Shown here: piece after piece, positions 36,156 through 46,300 of the stretch
How the letters are laid out: each line of letters opens with the position of its first letter
Position numbering within the stretch: the stretch's first letter is position 1
From: Streptomyces sp. PsTaAH-137
Lineage (GTDB): Bacteria > Actinomycetota > Actinomycetes > Streptomycetales > Streptomycetaceae
Assembly: GCF_003259365.1 (NCBI RefSeq)
Contig: NZ_QLLY01000003.1
Coordinates: forward strand, 1-64,000
Reading direction: 5' to 3'
Length of the DNA: 64,000 nt
Notes under the pieces: model-generated
What the model was told of the DNA's origin: nothing
Database searches by the model: none
Seen by the model: the letters and a program-made list of their open reading frames with translations, nothing else
Translations under genes and position numbers: made by a program

Positions 36156-36785
36156 ACAATTCCGCCCACACACCCGCTGGGCAGCTGACGAAGTCCAGTG
36201 AACGGTGCGAAGTCTGATCGGCGCCGCCGGCGTGCTCTGCGAGTCGCCCGACTGTCCTGTCGGGAACGCCGGTCCCCACGCTGGGATCTGACATCGAAGA
36301 GGTCGAGGCCCCCACCCCTGCGTGGGGGCCTCGGTCTTTGGGTTGTCCAGGAGCAGCAGGCCGGGGACTGCTGCTCCGTCGTCGAGGTCAGCCAGGGCCG
36401 GATGCCGTCGTAGAACATTCGCTCGGCGAACAAGGCGCAGCGCTCGACGGAAGTGAGCGCAATGGTGGCAAGTGCGGTAGACGCTTGGCCACTGACCAAC
36501 GGCCCTGACGCCTCGCGCTCTGCGGCTCCGCATCCCCCAAGGGACCGCCTGTGGGGAGAATCCGGGGAGAGCGCACTACGTAACCGCAGATGAAGCCGAA
36601 ACCCCCTGAAAGATCGGTTCAGGCAGCCCAGGGAGCGGCGCGACTGGCTCTGAGCGGCCGCCCGGGGAGGCGCGGCGGTGGTGGCGCAGGTCACACCATG
36701 CGATCCCGTTCGGCCGGGCAGGCGATCCGGAGCTCGCCTGGGACACCCAGGGAGAACGATCGCACCAACCCCCTGGGAGGTACTC
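36156..36785. other. Intergenic region between PLD-like gene and bL37
   Basis: About 630 bp. It contains a strong terminator (36304-36331), a diverged GGGGAGAATCCGGGGAGA repeat at 36553-36570 related to the block at 26894-26945, and no gene I can support. The stretch around 36350-36430 has an open frame on the minus strand (ERMFYDGIRPWLT) that could be a remnant but matches nothing I recognise. Confidence 0.5.
36304..36331. terminator. Intrinsic terminator
   Basis: GAGGCCCCCAC (36304-36314) and GTGGGGGCCTC (36321-36331) form a perfect 11-bp GC stem with a 6-nt loop, followed by GGTCTTTGG. It lies about 150 bp after the PLD-like gene. Confidence 0.8.
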
Positions 36786-36863
36786 ATGTCGTCGAAGCGA
36801 CGTCGTAAGAAGAAGGCCCGCCGCAAGAACGGCGCGAACCACGGCAGCCGTCCGCAGTCCTGA
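36786..36863 (+). CDS. Ribosomal protein bL37 (25 aa)
   Basis: The ATG at 36786 is preceded by GGGAGG and encodes only 25 residues: MSSKRRRKKKARRKNGANHG then SRPQS. The Lys/Arg-rich stretch followed by ANHG-x-RP matches the small actinobacterial 50S protein bL37 first seen in mycobacterial ribosome structures. It is easily missed by gene callers. It is followed by a bidirectional terminator and the convergent lectin gene, so it is monocistronic. Confidence 0.8.
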   Translation: MSSKRRRKKKARRKNGANHGSRPQS

Positions 36864-36880
36864 CGGCGGTCACGGACGAG

Positions 36881-36908
36881 GCGGGGCGGCACTCAGGTGC
36901 CGCCCCGC
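36881..36908. terminator. Bidirectional hairpin terminator
   Basis: GCGGGGCGGCAC (36881-36892) and GTGCCGCCCCGC (36897-36908) form a perfect 12-bp stem with a TCAG loop between the convergent bL37 and lectin genes. Confidence 0.8.
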
Positions 36909-36909
36909 T

Positions 36910-37713
36910 TCAGGGCGTCTGCCACTTCTGTGCCGAGTTGCCCGAGCACCAGGCGATCTGGAGCGGGGTGCCGTCCGCGGTGGCGGCGTTGGCCACGTCC
37001 AGGCATTTGTCGGCGGCGACGTTGACGACGTCGGCGTTGGGCGAGATGCGCCACTGGCGGACCTGGGACTTGTCGCAGCCGACCATGGTCAGGCGGGCGC
37101 CGTCCTTGGTCGAGTTGGCCACCGTCGACAGGCACGTGCCCTGGTTGCGCAGGGTGCCGTCGGAGGCGAAGAACCAGACCTGGTCGGCGCCGCCGTCGCA
37201 GGAGCGCAGTTGCAGGCCCTGGGACGCGCGCTGGACGCATTTGCCGGCGAGGCCCTTGACCGGGCCGCGGGGGCCGGTCAGTTTCTGCGGTTCCGCGGCC
37301 TTCTTGGCGGTGTCCGGCGAGGAGTCGGAGCTCTTCTTCTCCGCACCGCCCGAACCCGTGGTCGGCTTGGTCACGGTCGCGGGGGCACCCTCGTGCACGG
37401 TGACGGTGGGCGTCGGCTTCTCCGCGTGCTCTTTCTTGCTCTTCGATCCGGCCGTCGCGCTCTGCGATCCGTCGGGGGACGGCGCCGAGCCGGGACTCTC
37501 CGCAGCGGAGGCCGACGGCGAGGCGGGCAGCTCCGCCCGCGGGGGGTCCGACTCCGAGGAGAGGCCGTGGGCGAGGGCGGTGCCGCCGAGGACCGCGCCG
37601 GTGACGGCGGCGACCGATCCCACCGTCACGAAGACGCGGCGGCCGGGCATCAGCCCGATGCGGACGCGGGACGGCTTGCGGGTGTAGGCCTCGGAGAAGC
37701 GGGGCGGTGGCAC
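36910..37713 (-). CDS. Membrane-anchored ricin-type beta-trefoil lectin protein
   Basis: The 267-residue protein has a short cytoplasmic N-terminus, one membrane helix (RRVFVTVGSVAAVTGAVLGG, about 26-45), a long Ser/Pro/Thr/Lys linker (about 55-140) and a C-terminal beta-trefoil domain (about 145-267). The QxW motifs of ricin-type lectins are seen as QVWFF, RQWRI and QKWQT. Cys pairs (KCVQRASQGLQLRSC and others) should be disulfide-bonded outside. Such domains bind sugars. It lies 46 nt downstream of the AAA+ gene and ends the giant-protein operon, so it may display the T7SS-like complex or its cargo at the cell wall. Confidence 0.85.
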   Translation of the reverse strand: MPPPRFSEAYTRKPSRVRIGLMPGRRVFVTVGSVAAVTGAVLGGTALAHGLSSESDPPRAELPASPSASAAESPGSAPSPDGSQSATAGSKSKKEHAEKPTPTVTVHEGAPATVTKPTTGSGGAEKKSSDSSPDTAKKAAEPQKLTGPRGPVKGLAGKCVQRASQGLQLRSCDGGADQVWFFASDGTLRNQGTCLSTVANSTKDGARLTMVGCDKSQVRQWRISPNADVVNVAADKCLDVANAATADGTPLQIAWCSGNSAQKWQTP

Positions 37714-37759
37714 GGGACCTCCGGCGGTGGCTGGGATCGGGGGCGGGGGTGGCGGGGGT

Positions 37760-40384
37760 TCAGCGGAGGGCGCCGGACACGGGCAGGTCGGCCTCCTCCA
37801 GGACCATCAGCTGGGCGGCGCCGGGGTCGACCAGCTCGGCCATGCGCAGCGCCTGCCGCTCGGTCATCTGCTGGAACAGCTGGCGCGCGGTGCGGCCGTT
37901 GCCGAACGCCGCGTCGCGCGGGATGGACTCGATGTGCGTCGACAGCGCTGTGCGGGCGCCCTCGCTCAGCTCGTAGCGGTGGCGCTGCGCCTGGTGCTCC
38001 ACGATGGAGACGACTTCCTGGGAGGTGTAGTCGGCGAAGAGCAGGGTGCGGGTGAACCGGGAGGCGAGGCCCGGGTTGGACGAGATGAAGCGGTTCATGT
38101 CGGCGGGGTAGCCGGCGGCGATGACGACGACCTCGTCGCGGTGGTCCTCCATCAGCTTCACCAGCGTCGCGATGGCCTCGTGCCCGAAGTCGTTGCCCAC
38201 GGCGGCCGGTACGAGCGCGTACGCCTCGTCGATGAAGAGCACTCCCCCGCGCGCCCGCAGGAACGCCTCCGTCGTCTTCGGGCCGGTGTGGCCCACGTAC
38301 TCGCCGACCAGCGCGGAACGGTCCACCTCCACCAGGTGGCCGTGGCCGAGCAGACCGAGCGCCTTCAGGAGCCGGCCGTAGAGCCGCGCCACCGTCGTCT
38401 TGCCGGTGCCGGGGTTGCCGGCGAACACCAGGTGGCGGCTGAGCGGTGGCGCGGGCAGCCCCGCCTCCTGCCGCATCCGCACGGTCTGCATCAGCTTCAC
38501 CATGCCGCTGACGTCGCGCTTCACGCCGTCGAGACCCACCAGCTCGTCCAGTTCGGCCAGCAGGTCGTCGAGCGTCTCGGGTTCGGGCTCCGGCTCGCCC
38601 TCCAGGGACGGCTCGGTGCCGCCCGGGGCCGCCGGCACACCGCCCGCAGGTGCGGCCGGGACGCCCGGGGCGGACGGGACCGGTGCCGCGCCGCCCGCGC
38701 CCATGAGGTTCGTCGGGAGCACCGCAGTGGTGACGTCCACGGCGACGCACTCCTCGAAGACCGGCGCAGCGCCGTCGCCGAGCCCCACGTCCCGCGCGCA
38801 GTCCAGGACGCGGCAGCGGCGCAGCGTCGGCGCGGCCCCCGCCCCGACGTGCACGGCGGGGAATCCGCTGCCCGACAGGTCGCAGTCGGTGAGGGTGCCG
38901 CCCGAACCGGCGCCGAACAGCACGCCGTTCTTGCCCGCGCCCGTCACCCGTACCCCGCGGAGCTCCGGCTCGGCGCCGTCGCGGACGACGATGCCGCTGC
39001 CCGCCGCGTCGGCCACGGAGCCGCCGTCCATGGTCAGCTTCGCCCCGCCGTCGACCGTGATGCCCGCGCCGCCCGCCGACACCACGTCGACGTGCGCCAG
39101 CTCCACGACGGCACCGGCCGCCACGACCACGCCGTCACCGCTCTGTCCGGCCAGCCGTGTTCCCCGTACCTCGCACGGCGCGGTGGAGGTGAGCCGCAGC
39201 CCCGCCTCGCCGCCCGTCACGGTCGAGTCGCGCAGCGCGAGGCCGCCCTCGCCCGAGGTGTGGATCCCGTCCATCTGCGCGCCCACGAGCGCGCAGGTGT
39301 CGACCTCGGCGCGCGCCGCCTGGGCCACCGTCAGCAGATGGGCTCCGCCGTCGCGCAGCCGGCTGCCGGTCAGCCGGGCCCGGGACTCGCCACCGAGGCG
39401 TACGGCGCCCGCCGCGCAGTCGGCGACGGTGGCCCCGGCCAGGTCCACCACGGACCGTTCGCCGCCGGTGACGCCTGCCCCGCGCGCACCCGTGAGGCGG
39501 CAGGAGTCCGCGCGCAGACGTGCCTCGCCGGCCGCGACCAGGGCGTCCTCGCCGGCGTCGACGATCCGGCAGTCCCGCAGTTCCACCACGGCGCCGTGCT
39601 CCGCGTGCACGCCCGCGCGGGCCGGTGCCACCACCCGGCAGTCCTCGAGGAGGGCGGCCGAACGGTCCTGGGCCAGCAGCCCGTTGCGTCCCGCACTCGT
39701 CAGGAGGCCGTCGCGGACCAGCAGCCGCGCCGCGCCGCGCGTGCGCACGGAGGAGCCGGAGTGGTCGCGGATCCGGAGCCGCTCCGCGGTGAGCGTCGCC
39801 GCGTCCGAGAGCACCATGCCGATGCCCTGCACGGACTCGATCACGGTGTCCTCGGCGTGTGCCCGGCCGTCCCCGCGCACGTGCAGCGCCGCGTGGTGCG
39901 CCCCGTGCAGCCGGACACGGCGCAGCCACAGCACTCCGCCGGAGGTCGGGTCGTCGAGCAGCGGGCCCATGTCGTCGGGGATCTCCGGGAAGCCGCTCGG
40001 CACGGGGGCCGTGACCGGCCTGGTCGAGCCGAGCACCTCCACCCGGCCGTGGGCCACCTCGCAGTCCTCCAGCGTCAGCGCGGACGCCTCCGCCACCCGC
40101 AGCAGGACCTGCGTCGGGTCGGTGCCGCGCACCACCAGGCCGCGCAGCGCGCAGGCGGGCGCGGCGACCGTCACCGCGCCGCCGGTGGGCGGCCGCAGCA
40201 CCACCGAGCCGGTGCCGGACTCGGGCAGGAGCGTGACCCGGCGGCGCAGGTGCAGCTCCTCCTCGTACTCGCCGGGCGCGATCGCCACCACGGCGCCGGA
40301 CGGGGCGGCGGCGAGCGCGTCGGCGAGGGTGCGGTGGCTGCCCCGGCCGCGCGGGCCGACTCTGATCACCGGTTGCTGGTTCAT
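37760..40384 (-). CDS. Parallel beta-helix plus CbxX/EccA-type AAA+ ATPase fusion
   Basis: The start at 40384 (MNQQPVIRVGPRGRG) overlaps the stop of the giant gene by 4 nt. A longer frame upstream is rejected. The 874-residue protein has a right-handed parallel beta-helix of many short repeats (about 20-575; C-x-L-x-G and AxVEL-D-C type rungs), a Pro/Gly/Ala linker (about 565-600) and a CbxX/CfxQ-type AAA+ ATPase (about 605-874) with Walker A GNPGTGKTT near 660, Walker B VLFIDEAYAL near 713 and FIDEAY-type sensor residues. EccA ATPases of ESX systems are in this class. It probably remodels a T7SS substrate or complex in the cytosol, with the beta-helix as substrate adaptor (inference). Confidence 0.88.
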   Translation of the reverse strand: MNQQPVIRVGPRGRGSHRTLADALAAAPSGAVVAIAPGEYEEELHLRRRVTLLPESGTGSVVLRPPTGGAVTVAAPACALRGLVVRGTDPTQVLLRVAEASALTLEDCEVAHGRVEVLGSTRPVTAPVPSGFPEIPDDMGPLLDDPTSGGVLWLRRVRLHGAHHAALHVRGDGRAHAEDTVIESVQGIGMVLSDAATLTAERLRIRDHSGSSVRTRGAARLLVRDGLLTSAGRNGLLAQDRSAALLEDCRVVAPARAGVHAEHGAVVELRDCRIVDAGEDALVAAGEARLRADSCRLTGARGAGVTGGERSVVDLAGATVADCAAGAVRLGGESRARLTGSRLRDGGAHLLTVAQAARAEVDTCALVGAQMDGIHTSGEGGLALRDSTVTGGEAGLRLTSTAPCEVRGTRLAGQSGDGVVVAAGAVVELAHVDVVSAGGAGITVDGGAKLTMDGGSVADAAGSGIVVRDGAEPELRGVRVTGAGKNGVLFGAGSGGTLTDCDLSGSGFPAVHVGAGAAPTLRRCRVLDCARDVGLGDGAAPVFEECVAVDVTTAVLPTNLMGAGGAAPVPSAPGVPAAPAGGVPAAPGGTEPSLEGEPEPEPETLDDLLAELDELVGLDGVKRDVSGMVKLMQTVRMRQEAGLPAPPLSRHLVFAGNPGTGKTTVARLYGRLLKALGLLGHGHLVEVDRSALVGEYVGHTGPKTTEAFLRARGGVLFIDEAYALVPAAVGNDFGHEAIATLVKLMEDHRDEVVVIAAGYPADMNRFISSNPGLASRFTRTLLFADYTSQEVVSIVEHQAQRHRYELSEGARTALSTHIESIPRDAAFGNGRTARQLFQQMTERQALRMAELVDPGAAQLMVLEEADLPVSGALR

Positions 40385-43300
40385 GCTGTTCCTCCGCCGT
40401 CCCCGCCCGTCTCCGCCGGGGCCGCGGGCGCGGTGATGCCGAGCCAGTCGCGCACCTGGGCGCCGAAGAAGAACGTGGAGAAGGACTTGTCGATCATCTT
40501 TCCGATCGCCGGCATCACGAAGATGTCCATGACGCCCTGCCGGTGGTACCAGCGGCCGGCGATGTTGTTCTGCATCAGGGTGCGGGCCGCGCCGATGGTC
40601 GACCCGCCGATGAATCCGCCGAGCGCTCCGGCTCCGCCGTATGCCGCGGCGTCGGCGCCGCTGAGGTACACCGTGTTGCCGTCGGCGTCCTTGACGCCGA
40701 AGACGGCGGCGGTCGCGGCGCCGCTCGCGAAGGCGCCGACCGCGCCGCTGATGGAGCTGTTGGCGAAGTCGTAGATGCCGGAGCGCCAGCGCATGACCTT
40801 CTCGTTGCCGGCCCACTCCGAGCCCCAGCTGTCGTCGTTGGGGCGGACGCCGTAGGGCTTGCCCGCGTCGACGTTGGAGAGGCCGTTCTTCCAGGCGCCG
40901 CCGCGCCCTGCGATCAGGTGTCCAGTGGTGAACACGCCCTTGCTGCCCGCGGCGATGGTCGCGCCGAACGCCGCCTTCGCCACGTCCATCGGCGTGAACG
41001 GCTGCCCGGTGACGGCCGACGCGATGCCGTAGACGGCGAGGTTGAGGACGAAGTCGACGATCCATTCCTGGCCCATCTCGACGGCCAGTTGCTGGAACGC
41101 CTTGCTGAGGAACGGAGCGTAGGTGGCCTCACCGGCGACCGAGGGGCCGAACTTCCACCGGTTGGGCTCGCGCAGCATCCGGCTGAAGCCCCGGTACTCG
41201 TTGGCGAGTCCGGTGAAGTTCGTCTCGCGGCCGACCGGTGTGTGGGTCCAGTCGGGTGTGACACGGTCCAGCAGCGTCGTGCGGCCGAAGGCGTCGGTGT
41301 TCCAGACGTATCCCGACATGGAGCGCTCGTTGATGACGGTGGTGCCGTCGGCGGCGTACTGCCGCCAGTGCTTGCCCCACTCCTCGCTCTCCAGGAACGT
41401 GTTGTTGGTCAGCAGCTTCTTCTCGCGGACCACCACACCGGTGTCGAACTCCTTCCACACGTGCGCGTTGAAGGCGTCCCCGGGGTTCGCGGTGTACTCG
41501 CGTACGCGGAAGGGCTGGTCGGTGAAGAAGGAGCGGACGGCGCCGGTGGTCTGCTTGACCGGGATCACCTGGATGTCGTGTCCGAGGCTGGTGACGCTGT
41601 CCTGCCAGCGCGCGCCCGGCTTCCACGAGGTGAGGGCCGTGTTGCCGTCGTACCAGGTGCGGACGCGGTCGCCCTGGCCGGTGCCGAAGTCCTTGATGTT
41701 GCCGTGCCGGTCGATCTTGTTCCAGTTCCAGACCTCGACGCCGTGCACGTCCCGCGAGACGCGCCAGGCGTCCACGACGTCGCCGTCGGAGAGCACGCGG
41801 TGCTCGCGCAGCAGCAGGCCGCCGTTGTCGAAGTCCTGGTACGACTCCTTGTCCCAGCCCCAGCGGTCGACGTCGCGGCTCTGCGCGGTGTAGCGGGTGC
41901 CGGTGGTGCCGTGGGCGTCGGTCCAGGTGAAGTGGGTGCCGTCGGCGTGGCCCGTGGCGCGGATCTCGACGGTTCCGGCGCCGTTCGGCGTCGGCCAGGT
42001 GTCGGAGCGCGACAGGACGAAGCCCTGGTGGTCGAAGCGGGTCCAGTCGCCGGTGCCCGAGTGCACCTGTACGCGGAAGTTCCGGTCGCCGCTGCCCGCG
42101 GCGCCGTCGGGCCGCACCGCGGGACGGGGACGGAACTCGACCATGGAGCCGTCGTCCAGGCCGGTGCGGGCCACGTGCCAGCCGTCGCCCGCTCCGCCGT
42201 GGGTGTACCAGTCGGCGTCCTGGCGGGTGGGGTGGAACTGGTCCTGCCACAGCGTCGTGCGGCCGCCGTTGCCCGGCGTCACCTGGAACTCGCCGTTGAC
42301 GTAGGTGCGGGTGCCCTGGAGCTTGCCGTCGCCCTCCGACCACGGCAGGTGGTTCGGCTGCGGCGGGACACCGGCCGCGTGGGCCGCGGTGGTGGGCAGC
42401 GCGACGTCGCCGGTCTTCAGGTCGTTGCCGCTGCCGAGCTTGCGGGTCTCGCGCACGACTTCGCCGACGTGGGCGCCGCCCGGCGTCGTGGCGATGTCGG
42501 TGACGGTGCTGTCCATCGAGGTGAAGCGGATGCCGCTGACCGGCGCTCCGCCACCGGCCGGGGTCTGCGTCCACCGCGCGACCTGGAGCCTGCTGTCCCC
42601 GGCGAGCCAGGGCGCGGCGTGCTCCAGCTGGTTGGTGCGGTAGTCGAAGGTCATGAAGCGGCGGAAGTTGACCGGCGGGCGCTGCTCGGCGAGACGCTGC
42701 ACCTCAAGCGTGGAGCCGTTCGCCAGGTCCTTGCCCGCGCCGGTCTCCTTGGCCTGCGGCGAGTGCGTGACCCAGCTGGTCTTGGGTGTGCCGTCGGCGT
42801 TCATCTCCAGCTGGAAGTAGCGGCGTACGTCGTGCGGGCTGGCCTGGAAGCGGCCGAACTTCTCGTGCACGACGATCGTCCGTCCGGCGTGGTTCGGGTC
42901 GGGCATGCGGTCGGTGAAGCCGCGGCCGGGGCCCCAGTCGCGGGTGCCCTGCGCGAGGTGCTGGAAGGTGTCGTCGTAGCGGTGCCAGGTGCCGGTGGCC
43001 AGCGACTGGGTGGCGGGGTGGTTGTCCAGGGTGCCGAGGACGTGGCCGCCGTCCGGGTTGAGCTGGAAGTGCCGGACGCGGACGTCGAGTCCGTTGACGC
43101 TGCGCACGTCGAACCAGCTGCGGCCGCTCTCGCCCCAGTGCCGGGTGCCGTGCCGGACGACCGTGCCGCCCGCGTCGACCTCGGCCCAGGTGCCGCGCTG
43201 GCTGGTCCGCGCGAAGTCGCCTGCCCCGCCCGTGCCGTGGAAGGCGTACAGGGTGGTTCCGCCCTGGAGCGGCCGACGCTCGTACACGTCGTTGCCGGAG

Positions 43301-46300
43301 TGGCTGACGAGGCTGACGCGGCCGTTGTCCAGGCCCTTGGCGCCGATGGTGCCGCTCTCGAACCACGCGCGGTCGTTGTGGGGCAGGACCGCGCCGGCCG
43401 GGCTCTGCTTCACCAGCTGCCAGGTGCCGGTGGAGCCGTCGGCGGGGTAGGTGAGGTCGTAGTGGCGGTTCGGCTGTGCCGCGCCCTTGTGGATCGACAC
43501 GATCCGCTCGCCGGAGAGCCGGCCTCCGGCCTCGTAGGTCCTGAACTCGCCGCCGCGCGCGCCGGGTCCGTCGGTGACGCGGAACTCGGTGCCGTGCGCG
43601 ACGACCTGGACGCCGGGCACCTGCTGGAGGTTGCCGTCCACGACGCGCGGCAGGCCGTCGGTGGTGACCAGGTACCGGGAGGCGTTCGGGGTGCCGATGC
43701 GGACGTCGGAGAGCTGGGCGAGGTCGTAGGTGGTGCCGCGGACGCCGTCGGTGACATGCGGTCCGAGGCCGTGGCCGTCCGCCGGGCGGATCGTGGCGCG
43801 CAGGTCGCCGCCCGCGCCGAAGAGCCGTACGTCCCCGGCGGTCGCGGTGACGCGGAACTCCCCGGTGGTCAGCGTCTCGACGGTGTGGCCCGCGAGCGGC
43901 TGGAGGTGGGCGTCCAGGACGCGGGGCGCGGGAACGCCGACGGTCTGGAGGTGCTCGGTGCCGCGGGCGCCGGTTCCGTCGGCGAGTCGTACGGCTTCGA
44001 GGCGGGTGGTGCCGTCGGCGGCGTGGACGGTCACCGTGGTGGCGTCCGTGACGCGCAGTTCGTTGCCCGGCATCGGCGTCAGCGTGGTGTTCGGCACCGG
44101 GGCGCCGTCGGCGCCGCGCACGGCGTGCGGGAGCCCGCCGCCGGCCGGCACCATGGCGAGCCGGTCGTTGCGGCCGCCGAGCCGCACCACCTGGTGCGTC
44201 AGATCGCCCGCCGCGTCGACGAGCACGTGGTGGGCGCCGTCCTCCACGCGGAAGCCGCCCGCCGCGTTCCCGGTCTGCGGCACCACGTGGCCGCCGCCGA
44301 CGGGTGCGAGCGTTCCGTCGAGCAGCTGCGGTCCTGCCGTACCCGGCACCGTACCGACCAACCGGTTGTTGAGACCGGGGACGTGGAGGGCGGTGGCGTC
44401 GAAGGAGTGGGTGCCGTTCGCGCCGTGGACCCGGATGTCGCCGCGCGCGTCGGTGACGTGGAAGGTGCCGGTCGGCGTGCGGACGACGCCGTGTCCGGCG
44501 ACATCCGTGCCGAGGCCGGTCCTGGGGTGCGGTTCGAGGGTGCCGTCGGCCCGGGTGAAGGCGAAGGTGTCGGCGCCCGCGCCGTGCGGGCCGCGGAGGG
44601 TGACCACGTCGTGGGTGACGGCGCCCCGGACGTCGACGGCGATGTGGACCGCGCCGTCCTCGATGCGGAAGCCGCCGCCGGTCAGCGCGGTGACGCCCGC
44701 GCCGTGCACCGGGGTGGCGTCGGGCCGCACCAGGCCCGTGGGCAGGCCGTCGTCGCCGAAGCGGACGAGGGAGCCGCCGAGCCCGCCGCCGTGTACCGGG
44801 AGGGCGGTGAAGAGCGGGTCGCCGCCGCGGACGTCGTGGACCGTGACCGTGGCGTCCGCCTGCGAGAGGTGCAGGGTGTCGCCGTGCCGGACGAGGTTCG
44901 TGGCGGGAACGGGGGTGCCGGTGGCGGTGAACGGGTGCGCCACCGGGTTGTGCCCGCCGACCGGTACGTGGGCGAAGAGCTGCTGTCCGCCGGGGCCGGT
45001 GAGCCGCACCGCGTCATGGGTGTGGACGCCGCCCGCGTCGAGGACGAGGTGCTGCCCGCCGTGCTCGACGCGGAAGCCGCCGCCGTCGAGCGCGGTCACC
45101 GAGGCGCCGTCGAACGGCCTGCCGTCGGAGTGGACGAGCGTGGGCGTCCCGTGCGGTCCGTCGGCCGGACGCACGAACGCGCCGTCGAGGCCGCCGCCGG
45201 TCACGGGGAGCGCCTGGTGGGAGAAGGCGCCGTCGGCGCCGTGGACGTCCACCAGGCCGCCGGTCCCGGTCCGGTTGACGTGGTAGACGCCGCCGCCGTC
45301 GGCCGGTGCGGTGACCGTGCCGCCGGTGGCCGCCCCCATGTCGTCGGTGAGGGTCAGCGGCGCGCCGCCTCCGTGCGGGCCGACGACGTGCAGGTGCGCC
45401 GCCTCGGCTCCGGCGCCTTGCAGGCGCAGGCCGTCGTGGGTCGGGAGGCCGGTGGTGGGGCTGTGCGTCTGGAAGCCGTTCGGGGTCGGCACGTGGAGGC
45501 CGTTGTCGACCAGGCGGACCGGGCCGCCGCCGAGCGGCAGGCCGTCGGAGCCGAGGTGGCGGACGGACAGCGGCGCGTTGTGCGCGTCGAGCCGCAGCAC
45601 CACCGTCGAATCGCCGAAGTGGCCGCCGCGCAGGGCGAACGTCTGCTCGCCGCCGGTGAAGCGGTAGTCCGTGCCGTCGAAGGTGAAGTCGGAACGGTAC
45701 GAGCGCACTCCGCGCGTCCACTCGGCGTGCAGCCGGGTCAGGCCGTCCGTGCCCTGCTCCGTCCAGGCCGTGACGGGGTGCCCGGCGGGGGCGCCGGTGA
45801 CGGTGACCGTCGGCCGCGCCCCGTCGGCCGCGGCGGTCACCTGGAGGTCGACGCCCGTCAGGCCCGGGACGTGCACGGTGAGCGGGGCGGGCACGGGCAG
45901 CGCGGGGACGACGGCGTGCCCGGCCGAGGAGCCGAGCCCCGTGAGGCCGCCGGATCCGCCGGGCACCATCTCCAGGGCCTCGGTTCCCGAGCCGCCGGTC
46001 ACGTGGACGTCGATGACCTCCTCGGTGATCAGCCGGTGGCCCTGCGCCGCGTCGAGGGCGAAGTCGAGGCGCCGGATGCCGTCGCCGTGCGGGAGGTCGT
46101 ACTCGAGGCGCAGGATCCGCTGGTCCCCCTGAGTGAAGGAGGACGTGCGCACGTCGGTGGAGCCGTTGCCGCGGACCGTGACGTCGACGAGGCGGCCGTC
46201 GCCGGAGGCCGCGGCGGGCGTGACGTCGACGCGCACGCCGGGCAGGTGCGGGATATTGGTGAAGGTGTGCTGGAGGTCGTACGAGACCTGGACCATGCCC

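Noticed and set aside
37760..41065. 1101-codon frame for the beta-helix AAA+ gene
   Set aside because: Upstream of 40384 it reads the giant gene out of frame; the ATGA overlap with the giant stop gives the start.
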